DNA of 6,567 bases, taken from the NCBI GenBank assembly GCA_036274645.1, contig DASUFH010000400.1, positions 1 to 6,567 of the forward strand, given 5' to 3'. Below, in pieces: positions 1-5,186 of the stretch (its first letter is position 1; each line of letters opens with the position of its first letter). Below the pieces are notes generated by a model, which searched no databases, had not been told where the DNA came from, and saw nothing but the letters and a program-made list of their open reading frames with translations. Both the position numbers and the translations under genes were made by a program. Source of the stretch: DASUFH01 sp036274645 (GTDB lineage Bacteria > Acidobacteriota > Terriglobia > 20CM-2-55-15).

Positions 1-522
1 GAAAACTTCGGACCATCGATCCTCCGGAGTGTGTACGGACTTTCACTCGCAGCCGGCACGTCCGGCCTGACGTCTTACCTGGCCGGAGGCGCGGCTGGAC
101 TGCTCCTGGGCGGATTCCTCGTGAGTGCCGGAAGGGGCCAGGAGAAACTCGTAGGACTGTGTTTTGCCGGCTCCGCCACCCTGGCCCTTCTACTGACGTT
201 TGGCGTGGTTCCAGGCTGGTCGATCATCGGAATCATGGCCGCAATGGGATTCGGCGTAGGAATCGCGAGCCCTTCCCGGGACATGCTCGTCCGCCAAAGC
301 ACGGTCGCAACCCTGGGGAAAGGCGCGTTTGGCCGGGTCTACGGCCTGGTCTATGCCGGCGCCGACGTTGGACTCGCTACTGCCCCGCTCATCTTTGGCA
401 TGCTGATGGATGCCGGCAAACCGCAGTTTGTTTTTGCGGGGATTTCCCTCGCCCTGTTCATCGCCATCATTGCCGCTCAGGCGATTGCAGCGGAAGCGCG
501 CCGCCATTCCAGTGAAGCGTGA
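1..522 (+). CDS. Major facilitator superfamily transporter, C-terminal part (5' end outside window)
   Basis: The reading frame is open from base 1 and stops at TGA 520-522, giving 173 residues with no start in view; the GTG at 31-33 is internal. Hydrophobic stretches at about residues 22-42, 49-69, 73-91, 112-136 and 142-164 look like the last five or six inner-membrane helices of a 12-helix permease. The segment at about 88-140, with SRDMLVR, then GRVYGLVYAGADVG, then a proline and GMLMDAG, follows the helix 10-11 pattern of MFS drug or solute permeases. The protein ends in a short charged tail (EARRHSSEA), as expected for a cytoplasmic C-terminus. Substrate cannot be told from this half. 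MFS membership is firm from family knowledge. The gene is alone on this strand here, and no terminator with a T-run follows the stop. Confidence 0.88.
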   Translation, partial: ENFGPSILRSVYGLSLAAGTSGLTSYLAGGAAGLLLGGFLVSAGRGQEKLVGLCFAGSATLALLLTFGVVPGWSIIGIMAAMGFGVGIASPSRDMLVRQSTVATLGKGAFGRVYGLVYAGADVGLATAPLIFGMLMDAGKPQFVFAGISLALFIAIIAAQAIAAEARRHSSEA

Positions 523-577
523 GTCCCGGCCGCATTACCACCGCTGAAGCTTTCGCCGTCGCGCCATTTGCCGGGGA

Positions 578-730
578 ATGGCCGTGGCGCAGGAGATTGT
601 GAAGGATCGAAATGGCAAGACTTTCCAGGCGCGCGAACACCTGAATCTGATTCTGGGCTTTGGGTTCCCGTCTGCTTCTCCGCCCAGTGTGAAATCAAGG
701 GTTCCATTCCGAAACGCTGGGCGGTCATAG
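578..730 (+). CDS. Doubtful 50-codon ORF ending inside the palindromic repeat
   Basis: An ATG at 578-580 opens a 50-residue frame starting MAVAQEIVKDRNGKTFQ and continuing AREHLNLILGFGFPS, which reads more protein-like than the surrounding frames. A GTG at 584-586 sits 6 nt after GGGGA (573-577) and would be the better-placed start. The last dozen or so residues are proline-, serine- and arginine-rich and are encoded by the repeat region; the TAG at 728-730 overlaps the loop of the palindrome. I do not recognise a family. It could be a gene remnant cut by repeat insertion, a tiny real gene, or chance coding in a spacer. No terminator or promoter supports it. Confidence 0.2.
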   Translation: MAVAQEIVKDRNGKTFQAREHLNLILGFGFPSASPPSVKSRVPFRNAGRS

Positions 731-743
731 ACCGCCCTACAAC
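711..743. repeat. Dispersed palindromic repeat, copy 1
   Basis: This 33-bp block matches 4454-4486 at 32 of 33 positions in the same orientation: 27 identical bases, one T/G difference at 738 (4481 in copy 2), then five identical bases (ACAAC). Its core is a perfect inverted repeat, GGGCGGTC (719-726), ATA loop, GACCGCCC (730-737). It has the size and shape of REP-type intergenic hairpin elements, which are known as dispersed repeats in many bacterial genomes. Assignment to a named family cannot be made from sequence alone. It carries the stop codon of the minus-strand fibronectin gene at its right side and could also work as a 3' mRNA hairpin for that gene. Confidence 0.85.
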
Positions 744-1177
744 GCGTCATCCCTTCGGGCTTTGCCGGCAGGTCCTGCGGCAGGTGGTGTGCGGACGATA
801 ATGCTGTCCGACGAAACCCGGGTAAAAGAACCTTTGGGAGCGTTTTTCGTTTTGGCGGTAGCGCTGGCGCTGGGAGGCGACATCAGTTTCTCCTTGTCGA
901 ACGCCACGATCTTGTAGACGTAGCTCGTTGACGGCTCCAGTCCGCTGTCACGGTACGAGTAGGTAAACGAGGAGACCGTGGCGATGACCGAGTCGTCGCG
1001 ATAGATGTTGAATCCATCCAGCCCCGTGCCCTTGTCTTTAGGCGCTTCCCAGTAAAGGGTGATGGACGAACTCGTCGCATCCTGCGCCTTCAATTTCAAC
1101 GGCGCGGAAGGCCCACCGATTGAAGGAACGGACAGAATCAGGGACAACACGAACGCCTGCGTCATCTTGATCATCAT
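737..1177 (-). CDS. Exported fibronectin type III domain protein
   Basis: The start chosen is ATG 1175-1177, because GGAG (minus strand, 1184-1187) lies 6 nt upstream; the longer GTG start at 1189 would translate that ribosome binding site. The 146-residue product opens with a basic-hydrophobic stretch (MMIKMTQAFVLSLILSVPSI) that looks like a Sec signal peptide, so the protein is probably periplasmic, surface or secreted. Residues about 25-110 form one fibronectin type III domain: tryptophan 43 (LYWEAP), FNIYRDD at 56-62 and the GLEP...YVYKIVAFD strand at 79-94. These beta-sandwich domains bind proteins or carbohydrates; no catalytic domain is attached. The tail from about residue 117 (ending PPAAGPAGKARRDDAL) is outside the domain, is encoded next to the palindromic repeat, and stops at TAG 737-739 within it, so the natural C-terminus may have been replaced. 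No partner gene is evident. Confidence 0.82.
   Translation of the reverse strand: MMIKMTQAFVLSLILSVPSIGGPSAPLKLKAQDATSSSITLYWEAPKDKGTGLDGFNIYRDDSVIATVSSFTYSYRDSGLEPSTSYVYKIVAFDKEKLMSPPSASATAKTKNAPKGSFTRVSSDSIIVRTPPAAGPAGKARRDDAL
763..782. repeat. Small near-palindrome in the tail of the fibronectin gene
   Basis: TGCCGGCAGG (763-772), T, CCTGCGGCA (774-782) is an inverted repeat with a single-base bulge. It lies 25 bp from the main palindromic repeat and inside the coding tail of the fibronectin protein, encoding part of PPAAGPAGKA. It may be a second half of the same repeat element; copy 2 at 4454 lacks it, so that link is only a guess. Confidence 0.4.
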
Positions 1178-1178
1178 T

Positions 1179-1219
1179 GTTTGCTCCACGGGCGCCGCGT
1201 TTGCTCCACGGGCGCCGCG
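1179..1219. repeat. Tandem 20-bp duplication carrying a ribosome binding site
   Basis: The 20-bp unit GTTTGCTCCACGGGCGCCGC occurs twice back to back (1179-1198 and 1199-1218), and the match runs one base further to 1219. On the minus strand each unit contains GTGGAGCAAAC, that is, the GGAG ribosome binding site of the fibronectin gene. Only the copy nearest the gene is correctly spaced from ATG 1177. The perfect identity suggests a recent slippage or duplication event. Confidence 0.9.
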
Positions 1220-1250
1220 ACGATCGTATGGTAGTGCGAGATGCGCAGCA

Positions 1251-1286
1251 GGACAAGCCGGGTTTGTTCAACTGCCGGGTTTGTCC
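1251..1286 (-). other. Imperfect hairpin with an 11-bp direct repeat after the zinc-ribbon gene
   Basis: GGACAA (1251-1256) pairs with TTGTCC (1281-1286), and CCGG (1258-1261) can pair with CCGG (1275-1278), leaving a 13-base loop. The same stretch holds a direct repeat, GCCGGGTTTGT, at 1257-1267 and 1274-1284. It begins 7 bp past the stop of the minus-strand gene ending at 1294, a position suited to a transcript end, but no T-run follows on the minus strand. An intrinsic terminator is therefore not established. Confidence 0.35.
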
Positions 1287-1293
1287 ACATGGA

Positions 1294-1566
1294 TTACGCG
1301 AACGGCAATGCCTTATGGCAGAACTGGCAGACAGCTTCAGTAACCCGCGCAGGCATGTTGCACTCCGGACATTTCCGGAACTGTCTCTCCCCGGACTTCG
1401 AGGTGGCCAGAAGGATGGCTGCGATGGACGGCCCGAACCATAGAGCCCGCCACCCCCAGAGCCGGGGGTTCTTGCCTTTCGACGCGGCATAGAGTTCGAT
1501 CAGGAGAATCGGGATCACGATTCCCGCCGCTCCCGTCAACACAAGCCAAACGTAACCATGTCCCAT
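1294..1566 (-). CDS. Two-helix membrane protein with C-terminal zinc ribbon
   Basis: The start is ATG 1564-1566, set by a strong AGGAGG (1572-1577) 5 nt upstream; the frame stays open further upstream but lacks such a site. The product has 90 residues. Residues about 5-28 (YVWLVLTGAAGIVIPILLIE) form a clear membrane helix, and about 40-56 (RALWFGPSIAAILLATS) a second, weaker one. The C-terminus carries four cysteines as CPEC (66-69) and CQFC (80-83), 10 residues apart, the pattern of a small rubredoxin-like zinc ribbon. Both termini probably lie on the same side; a cytoplasmic ribbon is plausible because the linker between helices and after helix 2 is basic. Such hypothetical proteins are known in bacteria, without an assigned role. 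I do not recognise a named family, and the neighbours do not suggest a function. Confidence 0.78.
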   Translation of the reverse strand: MGHGYVWLVLTGAAGIVIPILLIELYAASKGKNPRLWGWRALWFGPSIAAILLATSKSGERQFRKCPECNMPARVTEAVCQFCHKALPFA

Positions 1567-1953
1567 GGCTGCCTCCTGGCTGAATCCAAATCGATTGACG
1601 ATGATTGCAGGCGTGGGGAAGTGTACTCCCAAAGTGATCGGATCGGGAAAAGGGTCTGATCTTGTTCGCAGGCCAGCGTCTGCGAGAAGGACAGCGTGTT
1701 TTCCAGCTGCCGTTCAGGGATCCGCGGCGAAAAATGGCGCAAGGCGAGGCGGCCTGGGAGAAGTCGTCTTCAAGGGAAAGACGATATATGAGGGGAACGG
1801 GACGAGTTGCCAGCAGCCAAGGGCCATTCCCAATGTCAAAGGCGGAGCGAGAAACACTGACGTCTCATGCGCCTTTACAGGGGAGAGCGGCGAAGCGGAA
1901 AAGGGACGATCCGGCGCAGTTTTCCCGGGAAACCTCCCCCGTTGGCGTGCGCG
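1567..1953. other. 387-bp spacer without a convincing gene
   Basis: This stretch lies between the DUF302 gene and the zinc-ribbon gene, both on the minus strand. Its right end is 3' to DUF302; its left end must hold the promoter of the zinc-ribbon gene, of which only the AGGAGG at 1572-1577 is clear. A perfect 12-bp palindrome, TTTCCCGGGAAA, sits at 1921-1932, 21 bp after the DUF302 stop, without a T-run. Two long + strand frames cross the spacer (1565-1957 and 1662-2096), but their products are arginine-rich, lack a ribosome binding site and overrun the DUF302 gene or its end. Short pieces faintly resemble a broken cytochrome c (see findings). Confidence 0.6.
1572..1577 (-). promoter_or_regulatory. 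Ribosome binding site of the zinc-ribbon gene
   Basis: AGGAGG on the minus strand, 5 nt before ATG 1564-1566. This full match to the Shine-Dalgarno consensus decides the start of the 90-residue protein over the longer 112-residue reading. Confidence 0.85.
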
Positions 1954-2337
1954 CTAGACGCTGTCGACGACTCTTTTTAGCTTCGCCCGGATTTCGACTG
2001 CAATGCTCTCGAGTCCGGGATTCTGAATGGCCTGCATGGACGCAACCGGATCCACCGCGGACACCTCGACTCCGCCAGCGCTTTCCTGAACGATGACATT
2101 GCAGGGCAGCATCGTTCCGATTTTGTCCTCGGCCTGTAGAGCCTGATACGCAAAGGGCGGGTTACAGGCGCCCAGGATCCTGTATTTCCTGAAATCCACG
2201 TTCAGTTTCTTCTTCAACGTGCTCTGGACGTCGATTTCGGTCAGTATGCCAAAACCTTCCTTCTTCAATTCCTCCGTGACCTTCCGGACTGCGTCCTCGA
2301 AGGTCATCGGCACGATTCTCGTGAGGTGATACCCCAT
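1954..2337 (-). CDS. DUF302 domain protein
   Basis: The 127-residue product matches the DUF302 fold over nearly its whole length, the usual size for a stand-alone member. Landmarks are the early EDAVRKVTEELKKEGFGILTEIDVQSTLKKKL (residues 14-45, a helix followed by the conserved GFGIL-TEID strand), YRILGACNPPFAYQAL (52-67), GTMLPCNVIV (74-83) and VDP (95-97). Cysteine 58 in GACNP and cysteine 79 in LPCN are typical of this family. No signal peptide is seen, so the protein is probably cytoplasmic. DUF302 has no firmly established biochemical role; members often occur near metal, sulfur or redox genes, but nothing of that kind is adjacent here. The start ATG 2335-2337 fits the family length, although only a weak GGAAG-GAG-like purine stretch lies upstream. 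Confidence 0.9.
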   Translation of the reverse strand: MGYHLTRIVPMTFEDAVRKVTEELKKEGFGILTEIDVQSTLKKKLNVDFRKYRILGACNPPFAYQALQAEDKIGTMLPCNVIVQESAGGVEVSAVDPVASMQAIQNPGLESIAVEIRAKLKRVVDSV

Positions 2338-2449
2338 CGTCAGGTTCTCGCTTCCCGTCGTGTTTCTCGCATTTCGAAATCATCGCACGTTTCTGCGCTG
2401 CAGGGACAGGGGCGCCGTCGTTCGCCGATCACGAAAGAAAGCGCGCGCC

Positions 2450-2983
2450 TCATCGGAATGGAAAGCTGAATCCGACGCGGAACGTGTTCACAACACATCC
2501 TCCACAGTGTTTGAACGTCTGCGCGCGGTATTCAAACCTGAAGGCGGCCTTGTCGGCGAACCAGTAGTCGCCGCCACCGCCGAAGTGGAATCCGGCATTC
2601 CCGCGATCGTCACCCGAGGTATCCGTCATCCCGGTGACGCCGGCGACGCCGAAAACCGTGAGGCGCGCCGACGGCCACCGATGGTAAAGGGCCGACAACG
2701 AACCATAGATGCCGCCGATTCCATCCAGGTTCTCGGGAAACCCGCCGCCGATCTCCAATCCGGCTCCAAACCCGCGGTCACCGACCGTCTCATAACCAAT
2801 CCCCCCGTTGGACCCCTTGACCACTCTGGGGCCATTGACCGTACTGGCGGTTCTGGCGGCGCCAAAAACATAGAAGTACTTGCATTCGGGCAACGCGGAG
2901 CATTCGCCAGCCTGGGCAAAGACTCCCGTGGCAAAGACCACCGCAAACAATCCGGCAATCAGGATCTGTCGCATCTTCAACAT
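2450..2983 (-). CDS. Small outer-membrane beta-barrel protein
   Basis: The start ATG 2981-2983 follows AGGAGG (2989-2994) by 5 nt. The 177-residue product begins with a clear Sec signal peptide (MLKMRQILIAGLFAVVFATG, cleavage likely after VFA at 21-23). The mature part is rich in glycine and in alternating aromatic strands: KYFYVFGAAR (35-44), GFGAGLEIGGGF (71-82), GIYGSLSALYHRW (91-103), ARLTVFGVAGVTG (106-118), GFHFGGGGDYWF (131-142), AAFRFEYRAQTF (147-158) and the closing FRVGFSFPFR (168-177). This is the pattern of an eight-stranded OmpA-like or porin-like barrel, ending in an amphipathic strand one residue short of the usual terminal phenylalanine. Four cysteines (28, 34, 160, 163) may form periplasmic disulfides that tie the ends together. 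No OmpA peptidoglycan-binding domain is present. Its exact role is unknown. Confidence 0.8.
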   Translation of the reverse strand: MLKMRQILIAGLFAVVFATGVFAQAGECSALPECKYFYVFGAARTASTVNGPRVVKGSNGGIGYETVGDRGFGAGLEIGGGFPENLDGIGGIYGSLSALYHRWPSARLTVFGVAGVTGMTDTSGDDRGNAGFHFGGGGDYWFADKAAFRFEYRAQTFKHCGGCVVNTFRVGFSFPFR

Positions 2984-2988
2984 GGAAT

Positions 2989-2994
2989 CCTCCT
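2989..2994 (-). promoter_or_regulatory. Ribosome binding site of the barrel gene
   Basis: AGGAGG on the minus strand, 5 nt before ATG 2981-2983. It favours this start over the second ATG (2972-2974) three codons later. Confidence 0.85.
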
Positions 2995-3160
2995 TTGTTG
3001 GTCAATGCGCTAAAAGATCGGAAAGATTGGCAAGGCGGTCGGAAGTTTAATCGGGAACAGGTGAATGAATTGGAATCAGGCCGGGACCTGGCGCACTTAC
3101 CCGCAGACTGATTGACCCGTCAGCAAATGGGTCATCGGGCAGTTCAGCCAGGTTCATTAC

Positions 3161-3193
3161 ACAGCGGACAACAGCCAGCGCACAACGGACAAC
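3161..3193. repeat. Short ACAAC-rich spacer repeat
   Basis: GGACAAC occurs at 3166-3172 and 3187-3193, 21 bp apart, with a further GCACAAC between them, inside a stretch built of CAGC and ACAAC words just past the stop of the DGQHR gene. It looks like a degenerate low-complexity tandem. No protein coding or terminator is evident in the rest of the 253-bp spacer (2984-3236). Confidence 0.4.
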
Positions 3194-3236
3194 CGGGGGG
3201 ACGGGAGGGGAAATCTGTGGACGGTCACACCGACCA

Positions 3237-4349
3237 CTAGCCCGTTCTGGTTTCCCGAAGGAGCCGTTGCTCGATGACGCGGACGCGCTCGAGCTGGCCC
3301 TTGGCGGGAAAGCGTTCGTAAAAACCTTCCGTGCGGAAATCGTCCTTGAGTTCGGCCCAGCCGGAAATCCGCTTCTCAAAATGTTTCGGCCCGGGACTCT
3401 CCATCCAGCGCTCGACCGCGTCGGAAGACTCGATCAGTTCGCCAAGAACCCGGATCAACGCCTTGAGCGTGACGCTCGTGGTGAACTTGTAGCGATCGTT
3501 GTTGCCCCACACCCGGTCCATCACCGTTCGCGCCGCCTTGAGGAAATCCGCGATCAGCTCGAAGGCGCGGTCCGCCTTCCCCCGCAGATCCTTCATGAAC
3601 AGCCGTTCATGCTCCTCGATCAGCTTCTTGAGTTCATTGAAAAGTTCGGCCTGCAGGATCCACTTCTCCTGGCGGCTGCGCCCGCCCAGCCGGTTGATCT
3701 TGTACTGCAGCGGTGAAGACGGCTCTTCGTAAAGCTTCCGCACGGTCGAGGCCGCAAGCCGGGTCTTTTCGTCGTAGCGGCCGATGCGATCGAGCAGATC
3801 CACCAGGTGGGACTTGTTGATGCGGGTCTGCGTGGAATTGATGATGACGAACATCTCGGCCGCGAATTCCGCGGTCTTCCCGTCAAAGATCACACACGGC
3901 ACTTCGATCTGGTCGAGCAGTTCCTCGTTTTTGCTTCCATAGAAATGAAGCCCGGCCAGCCGATGCTGGCCATCGATGATGAGGAAGCCCGAGCGGGGTT
4001 CTTCCAGATTTCCGACAGACTCGAACTGTCCGAGCGGCCGGAAGTGGAGAACGTCCTCTGAAAACAACAGCACGCTGCCCGGAATCATGGGCTGCGTCTC
4101 CGCCGACTCATAGAAATTGACGATCTCTCGCACCTTGCGCCGGCTGAGCATGCGCTGGAACGCCTTCTCGCTCCGCTCCACCGATCCGATGAACCGGGCG
4201 ATCGGATCGTCCATCACCGGTTCGGCCTCAATGGTTTCGCCTTCGAAATAGAAGCGCGTGGTGAATTTGACCCGGTTCAGAACGTCGCGCGCCTTGAAGG
4301 ACGCGAAGTAGAAAACGCCGTCTTTTTGTTTGATTCGCGTGGCCAGCAT
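3237..4349 (-). CDS. DGQHR domain protein (DndB-like family)
   Basis: This 370-residue protein carries the family signature GFLIIDGQHRLAGLHFYG at 121-138 (DGQHR at 126-130), followed by the expected EVPCVIFDG strand (149-157) and FVIINSTQTRINKSHLVDLL (167-186), the second conserved block of the family. The C-terminal half is largely helical, with EKWILQAELFNELKKLIEEH at 228-247. The best-known relative is DndB, a repressor of DNA phosphorothioation genes; others accompany restriction-type defence islands. The DGQHR loop resembles ParB/sulfiredoxin-like nucleotide-binding folds, so nucleotide or DNA binding is plausible but not shown. No signal peptide is present, so a cytoplasmic protein is expected. 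No dnd, ssp, methylase or nuclease gene is adjacent, so the job here is open. The start ATG 4347-4349 lacks a strong ribosome binding site; the stop is TAG. Confidence 0.88.
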   Translation of the reverse strand: MLATRIKQKDGVFYFASFKARDVLNRVKFTTRFYFEGETIEAEPVMDDPIARFIGSVERSEKAFQRMLSRRKVREIVNFYESAETQPMIPGSVLLFSEDVLHFRPLGQFESVGNLEEPRSGFLIIDGQHRLAGLHFYGSKNEELLDQIEVPCVIFDGKTAEFAAEMFVIINSTQTRINKSHLVDLLDRIGRYDEKTRLAASTVRKLYEEPSSPLQYKINRLGGRSRQEKWILQAELFNELKKLIEEHERLFMKDLRGKADRAFELIADFLKAARTVMDRVWGNNDRYKFTTSVTLKALIRVLGELIESSDAVERWMESPGPKHFEKRISGWAELKDDFRTEGFYERFPAKGQLERVRVIEQRLLRETRTG

Positions 4350-4453
4350 GGCAGAAGCATTCCAGAAAAACGGGTCCGTCCGGAAGAAAAAACTGCGTCG
4401 GCGCCGCCCCCCTGGATAAGTCTGGGTCCCCGCCTGCTTGTAAACTCTGATCT

Positions 4454-4486
4454 GAAACGCTGGGCGGTCATAGACCGCCCGACAAC
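4454..4486. repeat. Dispersed palindromic repeat, copy 2
   Basis: This is the same element as at 711-743, in the same orientation, with the perfect stem GGGCGGTC (4462-4469), ATA loop, GACCGCCC (4473-4480). Flanks on both sides differ from copy 1, so the repeat unit ends close to these limits. It lies in the divergent spacer between the DGQHR gene (minus) and the flavoprotein gene (plus), upstream of both. Confidence 0.85.
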
Positions 4487-4508
4487 AAAGCGCCGTTCGG
4501 CCAGAGGT

Positions 4509-4514
4509 TAGAAT
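4509..4514 (+). promoter_or_regulatory. Possible -10 element for the flavoprotein gene
   Basis: TAGAAT in TTAGAATAGAAG matches the sigma-70 -10 consensus at five of six positions and lies 45 bp before ATG 4559. No good -35 box is found 16-18 bp upstream, so this is a weak call. Confidence 0.35.
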
Positions 4515-4523
4515 AGAAGTCCG

Positions 4524-4537
4524 CGGGCGCGCGCCCG
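4524..4537. promoter_or_regulatory. Perfect 14-bp palindrome in the 5' leader of the flavoprotein gene
   Basis: CGGGCGCGCGCCCG is self-complementary across all 14 bases. It lies between the possible -10 box and the ribosome binding site AAGGAG (4545-4550). It could be an operator for a dimeric repressor or an mRNA stem; GC-rich composition makes chance occurrence possible too. Confidence 0.4.
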
Positions 4538-4558
4538 TCTTTGCAAGGAGACTTCACG

Positions 4559-5146
4559 ATGGGTCAGGTGATGAACGAGATCACTCCGGAATTAAGAGAA
4601 ATGATCGCCGCTGCGCCGCTGTTTTTTGTAGCGACGGCGCCTCTTTCAGCCGAGGGGCATGTGAATGTTTCGCCCAAGGGACACGACACTCTGCGTGTGC
4701 TCGACTCGCGGCGGATCGCTTATCTGGACCTGACCGGAAGCGGCAACGAAACCGCGGCGCACGTCGCCGAGAACACGCGCATGACCGTGATGATCTGCGC
4801 GTTTTCCGGAAAGCCCCGGATCGTTCGGTTGTACTGCAAAGGGCGCGTCATTCATCGCACGAGCGCGGAATGGCGAGAACTGGCGCCGCTGTTTCCGGTC
4901 CTCGCGGGCGCGCGGCAGATCCTGGTGGGCGACATCGAGTTCGTGCAGACTTCCTGCGGCTTCGCCGTTCCCGAAATGGCGGTGGTGAAGGAACGGGAGG
5001 CGCTGATTCGCTGGGCCGAAGGCAAAGGCGAAGACGGGCTGGTGGATTACCGGCGCGCCCGCAACAGGACCAGCATCGATGGCATCCCGGCGCCGCCCAC
5101 CGACTCGGGGGAAACGCCGTATCTCGATGGACTCGAAACTCGATAG
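4559..5146 (+). CDS. Pyridoxamine 5'-phosphate oxidase family flavoprotein
   Basis: The start ATG 4559-4561 follows AAGGAG (4545-4550) with 8 nt spacing; an in-frame TTG at 4541 is rejected because it lies upstream of the ribosome binding site. The 195-residue product has the split-barrel FMN-binding fold: helix ITPELREMIAAAP (8-20), strand LFFVATAP (21-28), GHVNVSPKG (33-41), RRIAYLDLTGSGNETAAHV (51-69), EN-RMTVMICAFSG (71-84) and PRIVRLYCKGRVI (86-98). The NVSPKG and GSGNET-H blocks are characteristic of a bacterial subgroup of general flavin-dependent oxidoreductases annotated as pyridoxamine-phosphate-oxidase-related. Members bind FMN or F420-like cofactors; true vitamin B6 synthesis is unlikely, as the PdxH-specific C-terminus is absent. 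The C-terminal RTSIDGIPA (170-178) is typical of the subgroup. It is cytoplasmic and apparently monocistronic, and its substrate is unknown. Confidence 0.9.
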   Translation: MGQVMNEITPELREMIAAAPLFFVATAPLSAEGHVNVSPKGHDTLRVLDSRRIAYLDLTGSGNETAAHVAENTRMTVMICAFSGKPRIVRLYCKGRVIHRTSAEWRELAPLFPVLAGARQILVGDIEFVQTSCGFAVPEMAVVKEREALIRWAEGKGEDGLVDYRRARNRTSIDGIPAPPTDSGETPYLDGLETR

Positions 5147-5163
5147 ATAACCGGCCGACTGAA

Positions 5164-5186
5164 GGCAGATTGCCGCTTACTTTTTT
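5164..5186 (+). terminator. Weak terminator-like hairpin with T-run
   Basis: GGCA (5164-5167), GAT loop, TGCC (5171-5174) is followed after six bases by TTTTTT (5181-5186), 17 bp past the stop of the + strand flavoprotein gene. The stem is only four pairs and the T-run also encodes the lysine tail of the convergent ankyrin gene, so support is slight. Confidence 0.22.

Noticed and set aside
1921..1932. TTTCCCGGGAAA palindrome as terminator of the DUF302 gene
   Set aside because: There is no loop and no T-run on the minus strand, so an intrinsic terminator cannot be claimed.
1565..2096. Two overlapping + strand ORFs of 130 and 144 codons (1565-1957, 1662-2096)
   Set aside because: They lack ribosome binding sites, encode arginine-rich low-quality protein, and the second overruns the well-supported DUF302 gene on the other strand.
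2360..3013. A 217-codon + strand ORF
   Set aside because: It is the antisense shadow of the barrel gene, which has a signal peptide, barrel strands and a strong ribosome binding site.
3047..3157. A 36-codon minus-strand ORF (MNLAELPDDPFADGS...) between the DGQHR and barrel genes
   Set aside because: No ribosome binding site and no recognisable family; it starts beside the ACAAC-rich repeat and looks like chance coding.
4350..4453. Sigma-70 promoter for the DGQHR gene (TTTACA near 4435-4440 on the minus strand)
   Set aside because: No acceptable -10 box lies 16-18 bp downstream; the nearest candidate (TTATCC) is 19 bp away and a poor match.
711..4486. CRISPR array based on the repeated palindrome
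   Set aside because: Only two copies 3.7 kb apart with genes between them; there is no regular spacer pattern and no cas gene.
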